Of a stretch of 17,957 nucleotides of DNA, positions 7,395 to 14,723 are shown one piece after another; within the stretch, counting starts at the first letter, position 1; the number at the start of each line of letters is the position of its first letter. The position numbers and the translations under genes are program-made. Under the pieces are notes generated by a model. That model was not told the origin of the DNA, did not search any database, and saw only the letters and a program-made list of their open reading frames with translations. Source of the DNA: Fidelibacterota bacterium (GTDB taxonomy: Bacteria; Fidelibacterota; Fidelibacteria; Fidelibacterales; Fidelibacteraceae); contig JAFGVT010000050.1 of assembly GCA_016937825.1 (NCBI GenBank), forward strand, positions 1 through 17,957, given 5' to 3'.

Positions 7395-8624
7395 GTGAAC
7401 TTTAAAGAAATATATTTATCCGCATTGTCGTCAATACGGCAAAACAAACTGCGGTCCTTCCTGACCCTCCTGGGCGTGGTCATCGGAATATTTTCCATCA
7501 TCGGGGTCATGACCGCCATCAACGTCCTCCAGCAAACCGTGGAGGAGAACCTGGGCGGGCTGGGCGCCAGCACCTTCCAGGTCCAGAAATTCCCCAACAT
7601 GAACATGGGCAACAACCGATGGAAGTACTTCAACCGGAAGAACCTCAATTACCGCGACTTCCAGCGCCTGCTGCCCAAACTGAAGATCGTGGATTATGCC
7701 ACGGCCGAGGACTGGAATTACGGAAAGATCATTCGTTACAAGGACAAAGAGACCAAGGCGAACATCATCGTGGCCGGCATTTCGCACAACTGGGAGTTCA
7801 CCAACAATCTTAATATCGACATGGGCCGTATGATCACGGAAATGGATGAGACCAACGGCTCCCATGTGATCGTTCTGGGCTATGATGTCGTCGACATCCT
7901 GATGCCGAACCGGAATCCCGTCGGAGAGGACGTCAAGATCGACGGGGTCAAATACCGTGTGATCGGCGTCGCAGAGCGAAAAGGCCAGCGTTTCGGGCAG
8001 TCGCAGGACAACCGCGCCTACATTCCGATCACCACCTATTTCAAATATTACGGACAGGCCAGTTTTACCAGCCTGAATTACTGCTTTACCGTCGTGGACC
8101 AGGATAAATTCGAGGAGGGCATGCAGGAGGTCATCAACGAACTGCGCCTGATCCGGGGGGTCAAGATCGGCGAAGAGAACGATTTTGAAATTTGGACCAA
8201 TGCCTCGCTCATCGACAATTTCAATAAAATGACCGCCGCCATCAAGATCGCGGCGATGATCATTGCCTCCATCGCCCTGCTTGCTTCCGGGATCGGCATC
8301 ATGAACATCATGCTGGTCACCGTTTCGGAGCGGACCCGCGAGATCGGCGTGCGGAAAAGCCTTGGCGCAAAGAGCCGGGACATTCTTTACCAATTCATGA
8401 TCGAAGCCCTGATCCTGACGGAAATGGGGGGCGTGATCGGGATCATCCTGGGTGTGATCATGGGGAATGTGGTGGCCGTGCTGATGAAGACGTCCGTGAT
8501 CTTTCCCTGGGACTGGGCGCTCATCGGACTGCTGGTCTGCTCTCTGATCTCGCTGATCTTCGGCTCATACCCGGCGTATAAGGCCGCCCGGCTCGATCCG
8601 ATCGAGGCCTTGAGGTATGAATAA
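7395..8624 (+). CDS. MacB-type ABC permease, second copy
   Basis: 409 residues from a GTG start with a strong AGGAGG. The architecture matches the preceding gene: TM1 (~18-40, RSFLTLLGVVIGIFSIIGV), a periplasmic core (~45-270), then three membrane segments. GIGIMNIMLVTVSERTREIGVRKSLGAKSRD and the terminal AARLDPIEALRYE are the FtsX-domain signatures. The periplasmic domains of the two copies differ clearly, so this is an old duplication and not an assembly repeat. With one ATPase gene for two permeases, a permease heterodimer is the simplest model; two separate homodimers sharing the ATPase is the alternative. This is the last gene of the operon; a terminator follows at 8783-8806. Confidence 0.9.
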   Translation: MNFKEIYLSALSSIRQNKLRSFLTLLGVVIGIFSIIGVMTAINVLQQTVEENLGGLGASTFQVQKFPNMNMGNNRWKYFNRKNLNYRDFQRLLPKLKIVDYATAEDWNYGKIIRYKDKETKANIIVAGISHNWEFTNNLNIDMGRMITEMDETNGSHVIVLGYDVVDILMPNRNPVGEDVKIDGVKYRVIGVAERKGQRFGQSQDNRAYIPITTYFKYYGQASFTSLNYCFTVVDQDKFEEGMQEVINELRLIRGVKIGEENDFEIWTNASLIDNFNKMTAAIKIAAMIIASIALLASGIGIMNIMLVTVSERTREIGVRKSLGAKSRDILYQFMIEALILTEMGGVIGIILGVIMGNVVAVLMKTSVIFPWDWALIGLLVCSLISLIFGSYPAYKAARLDPIEALRYE

Positions 8625-8658
8625 ACCGTAACGGTTAAGGCGCAGGACAAACGACATA

Positions 8659-8743
8659 GGATTTGCGAGGGAAGAGTATGAAGAAGAGGGTAAGAAGGTA
8701 AGTCAGCGGAATAAATTGCTTCCTGACCTTAGCCCGCAAATCC
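8659..8743. repeat. Long-range inverted repeat with nested stem-loop (possible structured RNA)
   Basis: GGATTTGCG at 8659-8667 is perfectly complementary to CGCAAATCC at 8735-8743. Nested inside are AAGG/CCTT (8695-8698 and 8727-8730), TCA/TGA (8703-8705 and 8724-8726) and GGAA/TTCC (8708-8711 and 8720-8723) with small bulges and a TAAATTGC loop. The purine-rich stretch between the outer arms is unpaired. It sits between the last exporter gene and its terminator, so it would be transcribed as a 3' UTR or as a separate small RNA. It lacks the conserved GGAAG-GCAGC apex of SRP RNA, and I recognise no known RNA family. Confidence 0.4.
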
Positions 8744-8782
8744 ATCCACAGAAAATTATTGTCACCTTTCAGGCAATAGGAG

Positions 8783-8806
8783 AACCCTCGCTTCGGCGGG
8801 GGTTTT
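8783..8806 (+). terminator. Intrinsic terminator of the exporter operon
   Basis: A 9-bp stem (AACCCTCGC with GCGGGGGTT, one G-U pair) is capped by a TTCG tetraloop and followed by TTTT. On the opposite strand there is no T-run after the hairpin, so it serves rightward transcription from the exporter operon; the convergent trhP gene ends at 8823. Confidence 0.85.
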
Positions 8807-8822
8807 CTGTTCTGCCGGCGGC

Positions 8823-10136
8823 TTATCGTTTCAAGGTTTCTCTTAAAAAAGTAAATTCATGAGGCGCTTCCGGCAGGCGGATCCACACGTTCCGCGCGCC
8901 TCCGTGGGCGGCGTCCAGCCGGGTGCCCCGGGCGTCCGTGACCGCATCGGCCACAAAGACGACATCGTTATCCGGCGTTATCATCGTAAGGGTGTCGCCG
9001 GGGAGAAAGCGGTTTTTCACTTCCAGCTCCGCCAGGCCGGTCTGCGGGTCGTAATCGCGGACGATCCCCAGCACCCGTTCTCCGGTGCCGGCGGAATTCC
9101 CGTCCTCGACATTCTCGCCGTATTGGCGCGGGTTCCGCGTATAGAATCCCGTGGTATAGGTCCGGCTGCTCAGACGCATCAGGTCGCGAAGATTCCCGGG
9201 ATCAAAAGATCTTCCAGAAAGATGGTCGTCGAGGGCGCGGCGGTAGGCGCGTGACGTGATCGCGGTGTAATAGGCCGATTTGGTGCGACCTTCGATCTTC
9301 AGGCTGCATACTCCGGCGTTCAGGATATCCGGGATCAGTTCGATGGCGCAGAGGTCTTTGGCGTTCATCAGATAGGTGCCGTGCTCATCCTCGCCGATCG
9401 GGAAGCGCGCCTCGGGGCGATGACTTTCTTTGACATAGAAGCCCTCGGGCGGCGGGGTGTCATAGGCATAGGGCTGCTGTTCCGCTTCCATCTCAAGGAG
9501 AGAGCCGCGCTCATATCCCAGGGCGTATTCCCAGCGGCAGCTGTTCGTACAGGTTCCTTGGTTCGCATCGCGAAAGTGAAGATAATTCGAGATCAGGCAG
9601 CGTCCGGAATACGCGATGCAGATCGCACCCTGGACGAAGGTTTCCAGTTCGATGTCCGGAACCCGCGCGTGCATTTCGGCGATCTCGTCCAGGCGAAGTT
9701 CCCGGCTCAGGATCACCCGTTTTACCCCGATATCGCGCCAGAAGGCGACCGTCGCCCAGTTGACGGTATTGGATTGCGTGGAAAGATGGATGGCCAAGTC
9801 CGGATAGCGCTTTCTTGCCTGCGCGATCATGCCCGGGTCCGCCATGATCAGGCCGTCCGGCTGCAGGTCCGCCGCGACGTCCAGTTCCTTCAGGAACGAA
9901 TCGATCTTCAGATTGTGCGGGAAAATATTGAGCGTAAGGTAGAGTTTTTTTTCCAGGGAGTGCGCCAGCGAAACGGCCTCCCGGAGCAGGGCGGGGGTGA
10001 AGCCCGTTTCCCGGGTCCGGAGAGAAAATTTCGGGATCCCCGCGTAGGCCGCATCGGCGCCGTAGGCGAAGGCGATGCGCAGTTTCTCCATATCCCCTGC
10101 GGGGGAGAGTATCTCGGGTCTCAGGTTCATGAGCAT
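8823..10136 (-). CDS. trhP: U32 family protein TrhP (YegQ-like), tRNA U34 hydroxylation
   Basis: 437 residues, close to E. coli YegQ/TrhP (about 450). It opens with RPEILSPAGDMEKLRIAFAYGADAAYAG (6-33), then QSNTVNWATVAFWRDIGVKRVILSREL (121-147). The U32 signature follows: ETFVQGAICIAYSGRCLISNYL with Cys173 and Cys180, then ANQGTCTNSCRWEY with Cys196 and Cys200. A later SLKIEGRTKSAYY (~278) and a C-terminal beta domain complete the family order. Characterised TrhP proteins carry out prephenate-dependent 5-hydroxylation of uridine 34 in tRNA; the clustered cysteines fit an iron-sulfur cluster. It is the only leftward gene here, convergent with the exporter operon and divergent from uppS. ATG 10136 has no clear ribosome binding site and a second ATG lies two codons in (10130), so the exact start is uncertain. 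Confidence 0.9.
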   Translation of the reverse strand: MLMNLRPEILSPAGDMEKLRIAFAYGADAAYAGIPKFSLRTRETGFTPALLREAVSLAHSLEKKLYLTLNIFPHNLKIDSFLKELDVAADLQPDGLIMADPGMIAQARKRYPDLAIHLSTQSNTVNWATVAFWRDIGVKRVILSRELRLDEIAEMHARVPDIELETFVQGAICIAYSGRCLISNYLHFRDANQGTCTNSCRWEYALGYERGSLLEMEAEQQPYAYDTPPPEGFYVKESHRPEARFPIGEDEHGTYLMNAKDLCAIELIPDILNAGVCSLKIEGRTKSAYYTAITSRAYRRALDDHLSGRSFDPGNLRDLMRLSSRTYTTGFYTRNPRQYGENVEDGNSAGTGERVLGIVRDYDPQTGLAELEVKNRFLPGDTLTMITPDNDVVFVADAVTDARGTRLDAAHGGARNVWIRLPEAPHEFTFLRETLKR

Positions 10137-10180
10137 AATGTAACGGCAAAAGCGTTAACTGCAAAGGCAAAACTGCGCGG

Positions 10181-10202
10181 CGGACGAAAGCGGAAGCGTC
10201 CG
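10181..10202. repeat. Hairpin in the trhP/uppS divergent intergenic region
   Basis: CGGACG (10181-10186) and CGTCCG (10197-10202) form a 6-bp stem around a 10-base loop. A second small inverted repeat, TAACG/CGTTA (10141-10145 and 10153-10157), lies nearer trhP. Neither has a T-run, so they are not terminators. The 229-base spacer otherwise holds the uppS promoter and nothing recognisable. Confidence 0.4.
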
Positions 10203-10305
10203 GAGGAAGAACAGAAGGGTCTGAGCGCGCCGCACAGCGTCATTTCAGGCCCTTCGGCGGCCGGACTTTCGTTTTACGGCTTGCTGCAATGCCCGCATAA
10301 CTTGC

Positions 10306-10334
10306 TTGACTTTAACGGGTTGAACCGCTATTTT
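10306..10334 (+). promoter_or_regulatory. Sigma70-type promoter for the uppS-bamA-ompH run
   Basis: TTGACT (10306-10311) and TATTTT (10329-10334) are separated by 17 bases and lie about 30 bases upstream of the uppS ATG. This leaves a short leader with the ribosome binding site AAGGTG at 10356-10361. It is the best match to a -35/-10 pair in the divergent spacer. If this lineage uses a Bacteroidota-type -7 element instead, the call would weaken. Confidence 0.5.
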
Positions 10335-10365
10335 TACAAGCTGTATATTTCAATCAAGGTGACCC

Positions 10366-11115
10366 ATGGAAATTCATGCTGACGATATTAAAAACAACAG
10401 GAATCGCCCGGAGCATGTCGCGATCATTCTGGACGGGAACGGGCGCTGGGCAAAGCAGCGCGGCCTGCCGAGAATGATGGGGCATAACGAAGGCGTCAAG
10501 ACCGTCCGGGAGCTCGTGACCGCCAGTGCGGAAGCCGGCGTGCGCTACCTTACGATCTATGTTTTCTCAAAACAGAACTGGAGCCGGCCTCAGGACGAGG
10601 TCTCTTCCATCATGTCCCTGCTTTTGAAAACGGCCACGAAAGAAATCGGCGAATTACACAGGAACAATGTCCGCCTGAAGATCATAGGAGACAAGAACGA
10701 TATTCCGGCAGAAGCAAGGAAGGTTCTCGACCAAGGGGTGGAGCTGACAAAGGACAACACGCTCATGACCCTGGTCGTCGCCCTCAGCTACGGAAGCCGC
10801 GATGAGATCCTGCGGGCGGCCCGCTCCCTGGCGCAGGACGCCCGGGACGGAAAGCTCAGCCCCGACGAGATTGACGAAACGCTGTTTGGGTCCCGTCTTG
10901 ACACCTGCGACATTCCCGATCCGGATCTGATCATCCGGACCAGCGGAGAATACAGGATAAGCAATTACCTGCTATGGCAGGCAGCTTACGCAGAATTTTA
11001 TTTTGCGAAGGAATACTTTCCGGACTTTCACCGCCAGGAGTATTACCGGGCACTGATGGACTATACCGGACGGGAACGGCGTTTTGGAAAAACCAGCGAA
11101 CAGGTAACAGCATAA
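10366..11115 (+). CDS. uppS: Isoprenyl transferase, undecaprenyl diphosphate synthase
   Basis: 249 residues, standard length for cis-prenyltransferases. It has HVAIILDGNGRWAKQRG (17-33) with the catalytic, Mg-binding Asp23. GHNEGVKTVREL (39-50), NVRLKIIGD (101-109) and PDLIIRTSGEYRISNYLLWQAAYAEFYF (186-213) follow, with the diphosphate-binding RTSGE arginine and Glu210. It condenses isopentenyl diphosphate onto farnesyl diphosphate to make the C55 carrier lipid for peptidoglycan and other wall polymers. Region III reads FSKQNWSRP, where most relatives have FS-x-ENW; a glutamine replaces the usual glutamate at residue 70. The ATG is preceded by AAGGTG. bamA starts 3 bases after the stop, so the genes are co-transcribed. 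Its precursor supply depends on the MEP pathway, represented by dxr downstream. Confidence 0.95.
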   Translation: MEIHADDIKNNRNRPEHVAIILDGNGRWAKQRGLPRMMGHNEGVKTVRELVTASAEAGVRYLTIYVFSKQNWSRPQDEVSSIMSLLLKTATKEIGELHRNNVRLKIIGDKNDIPAEARKVLDQGVELTKDNTLMTLVVALSYGSRDEILRAARSLAQDARDGKLSPDEIDETLFGSRLDTCDIPDPDLIIRTSGEYRISNYLLWQAAYAEFYFAKEYFPDFHRQEYYRALMDYTGRERRFGKTSEQVTA

Positions 11116-11118
11116 AGC

Positions 11119-13479
11119 ATGAAAAAATTCACACGATCACTCTTACTTACCCTTGCAATCGGACTCTTCGGCATCCTGTTTGCTCAGCAGCAAACCATGC
11201 GCATCGCCAGCGTCACGGTCATGGGGAACGAAACCGCTTCCGAACGCATCATCAAATTGTCCATGGGCCTCATCGAAGGAGGCTCGGTAACGTCCACCGA
11301 TATTCAGAACGGGATCAAAAAGCTCTACAATCTTCGGCTTTTCAGCGATATCAATGTTCTGGCCACGCAGGAGACCGATGCGGGCGTTCACGTCGTGGTC
11401 CGTGTCACGGAATACCCCCGCATGAACGATGTGAATTTCGAGGGGAACGCGAAGTTCAAAGATGAAAAGCTGCTGGAAGAGATCAGCATCATCCGGGGAC
11501 AGGTCTTTACGCCCCATCTGGTCAACAAGGCGAAACTTGCCATTGAAAAAAAATATAAGGAAGCCGGGTTCTACAATGTCTTCGTTGACGTGACCGCCGA
11601 GCCCGCCGAAACCGAGGAAGGGCGCGTGGACATCACCTTCCTGATCGAAGAAGGTCAGCGCGTTTTTATCGACGAGATCCGCTTCAACACAAAAGAAGAG
11701 CTCTTTAAACCCTGGCGCCTGCGCTGGCAGCTGAAAGACACCAAGCAGCGCGACTGGTACACCTTTTTCCGGCCTGCAAAATTCGATCCCGAGAAATTCC
11801 TTGACGACAAGAACAAGCTGCTCCAGTTTTTCCGGGATCGCGGATACCGGGACGCCCGGGTGCTGAGCGAAGAGGTCGTCCTGGACTCCCTCGGGAAAAA
11901 GATGGTCCTTGTGGTCAATATTGACGAAGGCCCTCAGTACAGCTACCGCAAAATCGTGATCGAAGGTCCGGAAGTGTACCCGGAAGGTTATTTCCTGAAA
12001 AGCCTGGAATTGGTCGGGATCAAGAAGGGGGAGCCCTTTAAAGAAAAATATTTTGAAATGGCCGTCGACAGCAAGATCCGCAGCCTGTACATGGATACCG
12101 GTTATCTGTACACCCAGGTCAAGCCCGAGATCACGCCGGTCGGGACCGATTCGCTGGACGTCGTCATCAAGGTGGAAGAGAACCACAAGGTTTCCGTGCG
12201 GCGCATCAACTTTTCCGGCAATACCCGCACCCGCGAGTACGTGATCCGACGGGAAATGAAGCTGATGCCGGGCGACGTGTTCAACCGTGAAAAACTGATC
12301 CGCTCCCAGCGGGAAATTTTCATGCTGAATTATTTTGCGGACGTGGTTCCCGATATCGTCCCGGTGGACGATGAAACCATCGACGTCGAGATCACTGTGG
12401 AAGAAAAATCCAGCGACCGGGCAAACGCGTCAATCGGCTACAGCGAATATGACGGGCTTACGGGAAGCATCGGGGTCGACATCAACAACCTCGGCGGCCG
12501 CGGCCAGCAGCTTTCCGTCAGCTATCAGAAAAGCGCCGGAACGGACTATGTCAGCCTCGGCTTTACCGAACCCTGGCTTTTCGGCCGTCCGAATACCGTC
12601 GGGACCAACGTGTATTATTCAAAACGCGAACTGACGGACTACTCCTATTATTACGAACCCTACGACCGCAAAACGATCGGCATCACCTCGCACTTCGGCC
12701 GCCGTTTCCGCTGGCCGGACAGCTACTTCAGCGGAAGCTGGGCGCTGACCTTCGCCTATAAGGAATATTATAATGTGCGCGACGAGGATTATTTCCTCGA
12801 ATACAATCCCTCGGGCATCCGGAAGCTCTGGGGCAACAGTTTTACCCAGATCGTTTCCCGGGACAGCCGGGACAAACCGGAATTCCCCACCATGGGATCG
12901 CGCTTTGTCTGGAACTCGCAGCTTTCCGGCGGGATTTTCGGAGGGAAGGAGCAATTCGTTAAAAGCCGGATCACTTTCGACACCTATACGCCCGTCATCG
13001 ACAAGGTCGTGTTCTATCAGAATTTCGATTTCGGGGTCGTGGCGCCCTACGGACAGTACGGGGTAATTCCCTATGACAAGCTTTTTCATCTTGGCGGTGC
13101 AAATGCAATGAGTTATATTACACCTTTGCGCGGCTATGAGGACGGAAGCATTTGTCCGCCGAATTCATCCTATGAAAGCGGCAATGCGATGTTGAAATAT
13201 TCCTGTGAGGTCCGGGTGCTGCTCTCGCCGAATCCCACGCTCTATGTGCTTGCTTTTGCGGAAGCCGGGCGTATCTGGGATGACCTGAGGGACATCAAGA
13301 TCCCCGAAATGGCGCGGTCCGCCGGCATCGGCGCACGTGTGTACATGCCCATGATGGGAATGCTCGGCGTGGATTTCGGATACGGGTTTGACGAACTCTA
13401 TTACTATGGAAGCGGCGGGAAAGTGACGTACAAATCCCCCGGTTGGGAAACCCATTTTGTTTTTGGAATGCCGTTTTAA
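11119..13479 (+). CDS. bamA: Outer membrane protein assembly factor BamA
   Basis: 786 residues, the usual BamA size. A signal peptide (1-22, ending LFAQ) is followed by five POTRA domains, approximately 27-100, 101-178, 179-272, 273-355 and 356-430. Each has the beta-alpha-alpha-beta-beta pattern; POTRA5 is RINFSGNTRTREYVIRREM. A 16-strand barrel (~431-786) contains the conserved loop-6 motif LRGYEDGSI (Arg671-Gly672-Tyr673) and a C-terminal strand ending GMPF with the terminal phenylalanine. BamA folds and inserts beta-barrel proteins into the outer membrane. It lies 3 bases after uppS with only a weak ribosome binding site, so coupling is likely, and it is followed by an OmpH-like chaperone gene. 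Two cysteines (679 and 696) lie in and just after loop 6, which is unusual enough to note. Confidence 0.95.
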   Translation: MKKFTRSLLLTLAIGLFGILFAQQQTMRIASVTVMGNETASERIIKLSMGLIEGGSVTSTDIQNGIKKLYNLRLFSDINVLATQETDAGVHVVVRVTEYPRMNDVNFEGNAKFKDEKLLEEISIIRGQVFTPHLVNKAKLAIEKKYKEAGFYNVFVDVTAEPAETEEGRVDITFLIEEGQRVFIDEIRFNTKEELFKPWRLRWQLKDTKQRDWYTFFRPAKFDPEKFLDDKNKLLQFFRDRGYRDARVLSEEVVLDSLGKKMVLVVNIDEGPQYSYRKIVIEGPEVYPEGYFLKSLELVGIKKGEPFKEKYFEMAVDSKIRSLYMDTGYLYTQVKPEITPVGTDSLDVVIKVEENHKVSVRRINFSGNTRTREYVIRREMKLMPGDVFNREKLIRSQREIFMLNYFADVVPDIVPVDDETIDVEITVEEKSSDRANASIGYSEYDGLTGSIGVDINNLGGRGQQLSVSYQKSAGTDYVSLGFTEPWLFGRPNTVGTNVYYSKRELTDYSYYYEPYDRKTIGITSHFGRRFRWPDSYFSGSWALTFAYKEYYNVRDEDYFLEYNPSGIRKLWGNSFTQIVSRDSRDKPEFPTMGSRFVWNSQLSGGIFGGKEQFVKSRITFDTYTPVIDKVVFYQNFDFGVVAPYGQYGVIPYDKLFHLGGANAMSYITPLRGYEDGSICPPNSSYESGNAMLKYSCEVRVLLSPNPTLYVLAFAEAGRIWDDLRDIKIPEMARSAGIGARVYMPMMGMLGVDFGYGFDELYYYGSGGKVTYKSPGWETHFVFGMPF

Positions 13480-13491
13480 CAAAAATAACGT

Positions 13492-13497
13492 AGGAGA
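13492..13497 (+). promoter_or_regulatory. Ribosome binding site fixing a GTG start
   Basis: AGGAGA, 6 bases before GTG 13504. There is no other start codon between this site and the signal peptide, so the OmpH-like gene starts at GTG. Confidence 0.7.
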
Positions 13498-13503
13498 TAC
13501 ATT

Positions 13504-14025
13504 GTGAAGAACTGGAAAAAAATACTTCTTTTGCTCACGCTTGTCCTGACTGTGGCGCTTGCGGCGGATGAAATGAAGATCGGATTCATTTATTCCGAAC
13601 AGATCATGCTGGAATACCAGGAAGCCATCGACGCGATGAAGAAACTGGAAGCGGAAGCGCAGGAACTGCAGACGGTCTATAAAGAAATGCAGATGGATTA
13701 CCAGAAACTGATCGAAGATTACGAAAAACGCAAACTGGTAAGCTCCGACGCATGGAAGAACCAGAAGCAGAAAGAGATCGTGGAAAAGGAACGGCAGATC
13801 CAGGAATATCAGCTTGAAAAATTCGGCCAGGACGGCGAGATCTATAAAAAAGAAAGCGAATACCTCGGTCCGGTGCTGGACAAGATCAACGAAACGCTGA
13901 AACGCGTCGGTGAGGCAAAAGGCTATTCCTATATTTTTGACGCCTCAAAAGGCACCATTGTTTATGCCGATGAAAGCCACAATCTGACCGCGGTCATCCT
14001 GGAAGAATTGAAAAAATCGAAATAG
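13504..14025 (+). CDS. ompH: OmpH/Skp family periplasmic chaperone
   Basis: 173 residues. A signal peptide (MKNWKKILLLLTLVLTVALAA) ends near residue 21, followed by the short beta strand MKIGFIYSEQIM (24-35). A long charged coiled coil (~38-118; EAEAQELQ, YQKLIEDYEKRK, EKERQIQEYQ) comes next. The family's C-terminal body is PVLDKINETLKRVGEAKGYSYIFDAS (123-148) with IVYADESHNLT (152-162). Skp/OmpH forms a trimeric jellyfish-shaped holdase that escorts unfolded outer-membrane proteins to BamA. Its position directly after bamA is the classic arrangement. The start is GTG with a good AGGAGA. A terminator follows 15 bases after the stop, so this is the end of the uppS-bamA-ompH transcript. Confidence 0.92.
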   Translation: MKNWKKILLLLTLVLTVALAADEMKIGFIYSEQIMLEYQEAIDAMKKLEAEAQELQTVYKEMQMDYQKLIEDYEKRKLVSSDAWKNQKQKEIVEKERQIQEYQLEKFGQDGEIYKKESEYLGPVLDKINETLKRVGEAKGYSYIFDASKGTIVYADESHNLTAVILEELKKSK

Positions 14026-14040
14026 AGCCCCCATGACTGG

Positions 14041-14081
14041 AACCGGTGAAAATGAAATCATGCATTTGCGCCGGTTTTTTT
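14041..14081 (+). terminator. Intrinsic terminator after ompH
   Basis: AACCGG (14041-14046) pairs with CCGGTT (14071-14076). A 3x3 internal loop follows, then AAATG (14050-14054) pairs with CATTT (14063-14067). Seven T residues (14075-14081) follow. The next gene starts only 14 bases later. Confidence 0.75.
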
Positions 14082-14094
14082 ATTTGTGTCAATT

Positions 14095-14721
14095 ATGAAA
14101 ACACCGATCCGGATTTTACTGACGCTGATCCTCGCGTGGGGCCTTCTGCCCGCCGCCGGGGATCCCGATGTGTCGCGGTATATGCGCGGACTTGATCTGC
14201 TGACGGTCCCGCTTTCCGCGCAGAGGACGGCCTTGCATGCCGGGCTGGCATACGGAAGCGGCGGGCAAATTTTGCCCCAGCTTGGACTCACCGTCCCCTT
14301 CGGGGGCGCCTATTCCTTTTCGGGAAGCCTGGGCGCCTCGGCGGATGCCGTCTTCGGGAGCACGCTGACCCTGTTCGGACTTGGGATCGGCACACGGGGA
14401 GAATTCTCACGTGATCCCCGATGGGGATACGCCCTTTCGGGCGCGGTTCGAAACTACCGCACGTCTCAATCGAACAATCTGACCGTCGGCGTGGAACTCA
14501 TGGCGGAACGCTCGTTGGGCAGCTTCCTTCTTGCCGCCGGGCTTGATCTGGGAATTCAGCACCATCAGGTCGATGCGGACGCGCCGCTGGCGGAAAGCGA
14601 CGAGAGGGCTTATACCTTGGTTCCGCAGCTAGCATGCTATTCGCCTTACGGAAATATCGCTTTACGGGCGGGATTCAATATCTTCGCCCTTGCCCTTTCA
14701 TGGACCCTTCACCTGGAATGA
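14095..14721 (+). CDS. Hypothetical exported beta-rich protein
   Basis: 208 residues from ATG 14095; an in-frame GTG at 14086 would add three residues. MKTPIRILLTLILAWGLLPAAG is a clear signal peptide, cut near residue 21. The mature part is glycine-rich with alternating hydrophobic and polar residues in 8-12-residue stretches (for example YSFSGSLGASADAV, LTLFGLGIGTRGEF, NLTVGVELMAERS, LLAAGLDLGIQHH). It ends with a strand ALSWTLHLE. This pattern suggests a small outer-membrane beta-barrel, but I recognise no family. No convincing ribosome binding site is visible, and the start lies just beyond a terminator. Its stop overlaps an ATG of the dxr frame in an ATGA arrangement, so it and dxr are probably translated from one message. 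Confidence 0.6.
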   Translation: MKTPIRILLTLILAWGLLPAAGDPDVSRYMRGLDLLTVPLSAQRTALHAGLAYGSGGQILPQLGLTVPFGGAYSFSGSLGASADAVFGSTLTLFGLGIGTRGEFSRDPRWGYALSGAVRNYRTSQSNNLTVGVELMAERSLGSFLLAAGLDLGIQHHQVDADAPLAESDERAYTLVPQLACYSPYGNIALRAGFNIFALALSWTLHLE

Positions 14722-14723
14722 CG

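Noticed and set aside
7431..8393. A leftward open frame (320 codons) opposite the second MacB permease
   Set aside because: Antisense shadow of a strongly supported FtsX-domain permease; no family motif.
8695..8730. Possible SRP (4.5S) RNA apex suggested by GGAA and TTCC near a GTCAG
   Set aside because: The conserved asymmetric loop and GGAAG-GCAGC apex of SRP RNA are absent.
9381..10382. A rightward open frame (333 codons) opposite trhP reaching into the uppS start
   Set aside because: Shadow of the U32 gene, whose conserved motifs are on the other strand; it would also overlap the uppS promoter and start.
11143..12186. A leftward open frame (347 codons) opposite the bamA POTRA region
   Set aside because: Antisense of five recognisable POTRA domains; composition typical of a shadow frame.
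14634..14723. Earlier in-frame start for dxr giving about 30 extra residues
   Set aside because: The extra residues lie inside the upstream gene and are unlike any reductoisomerase N-terminus; the NADPH-binding GSTGSIG normally sits within ~10-15 residues of the start.
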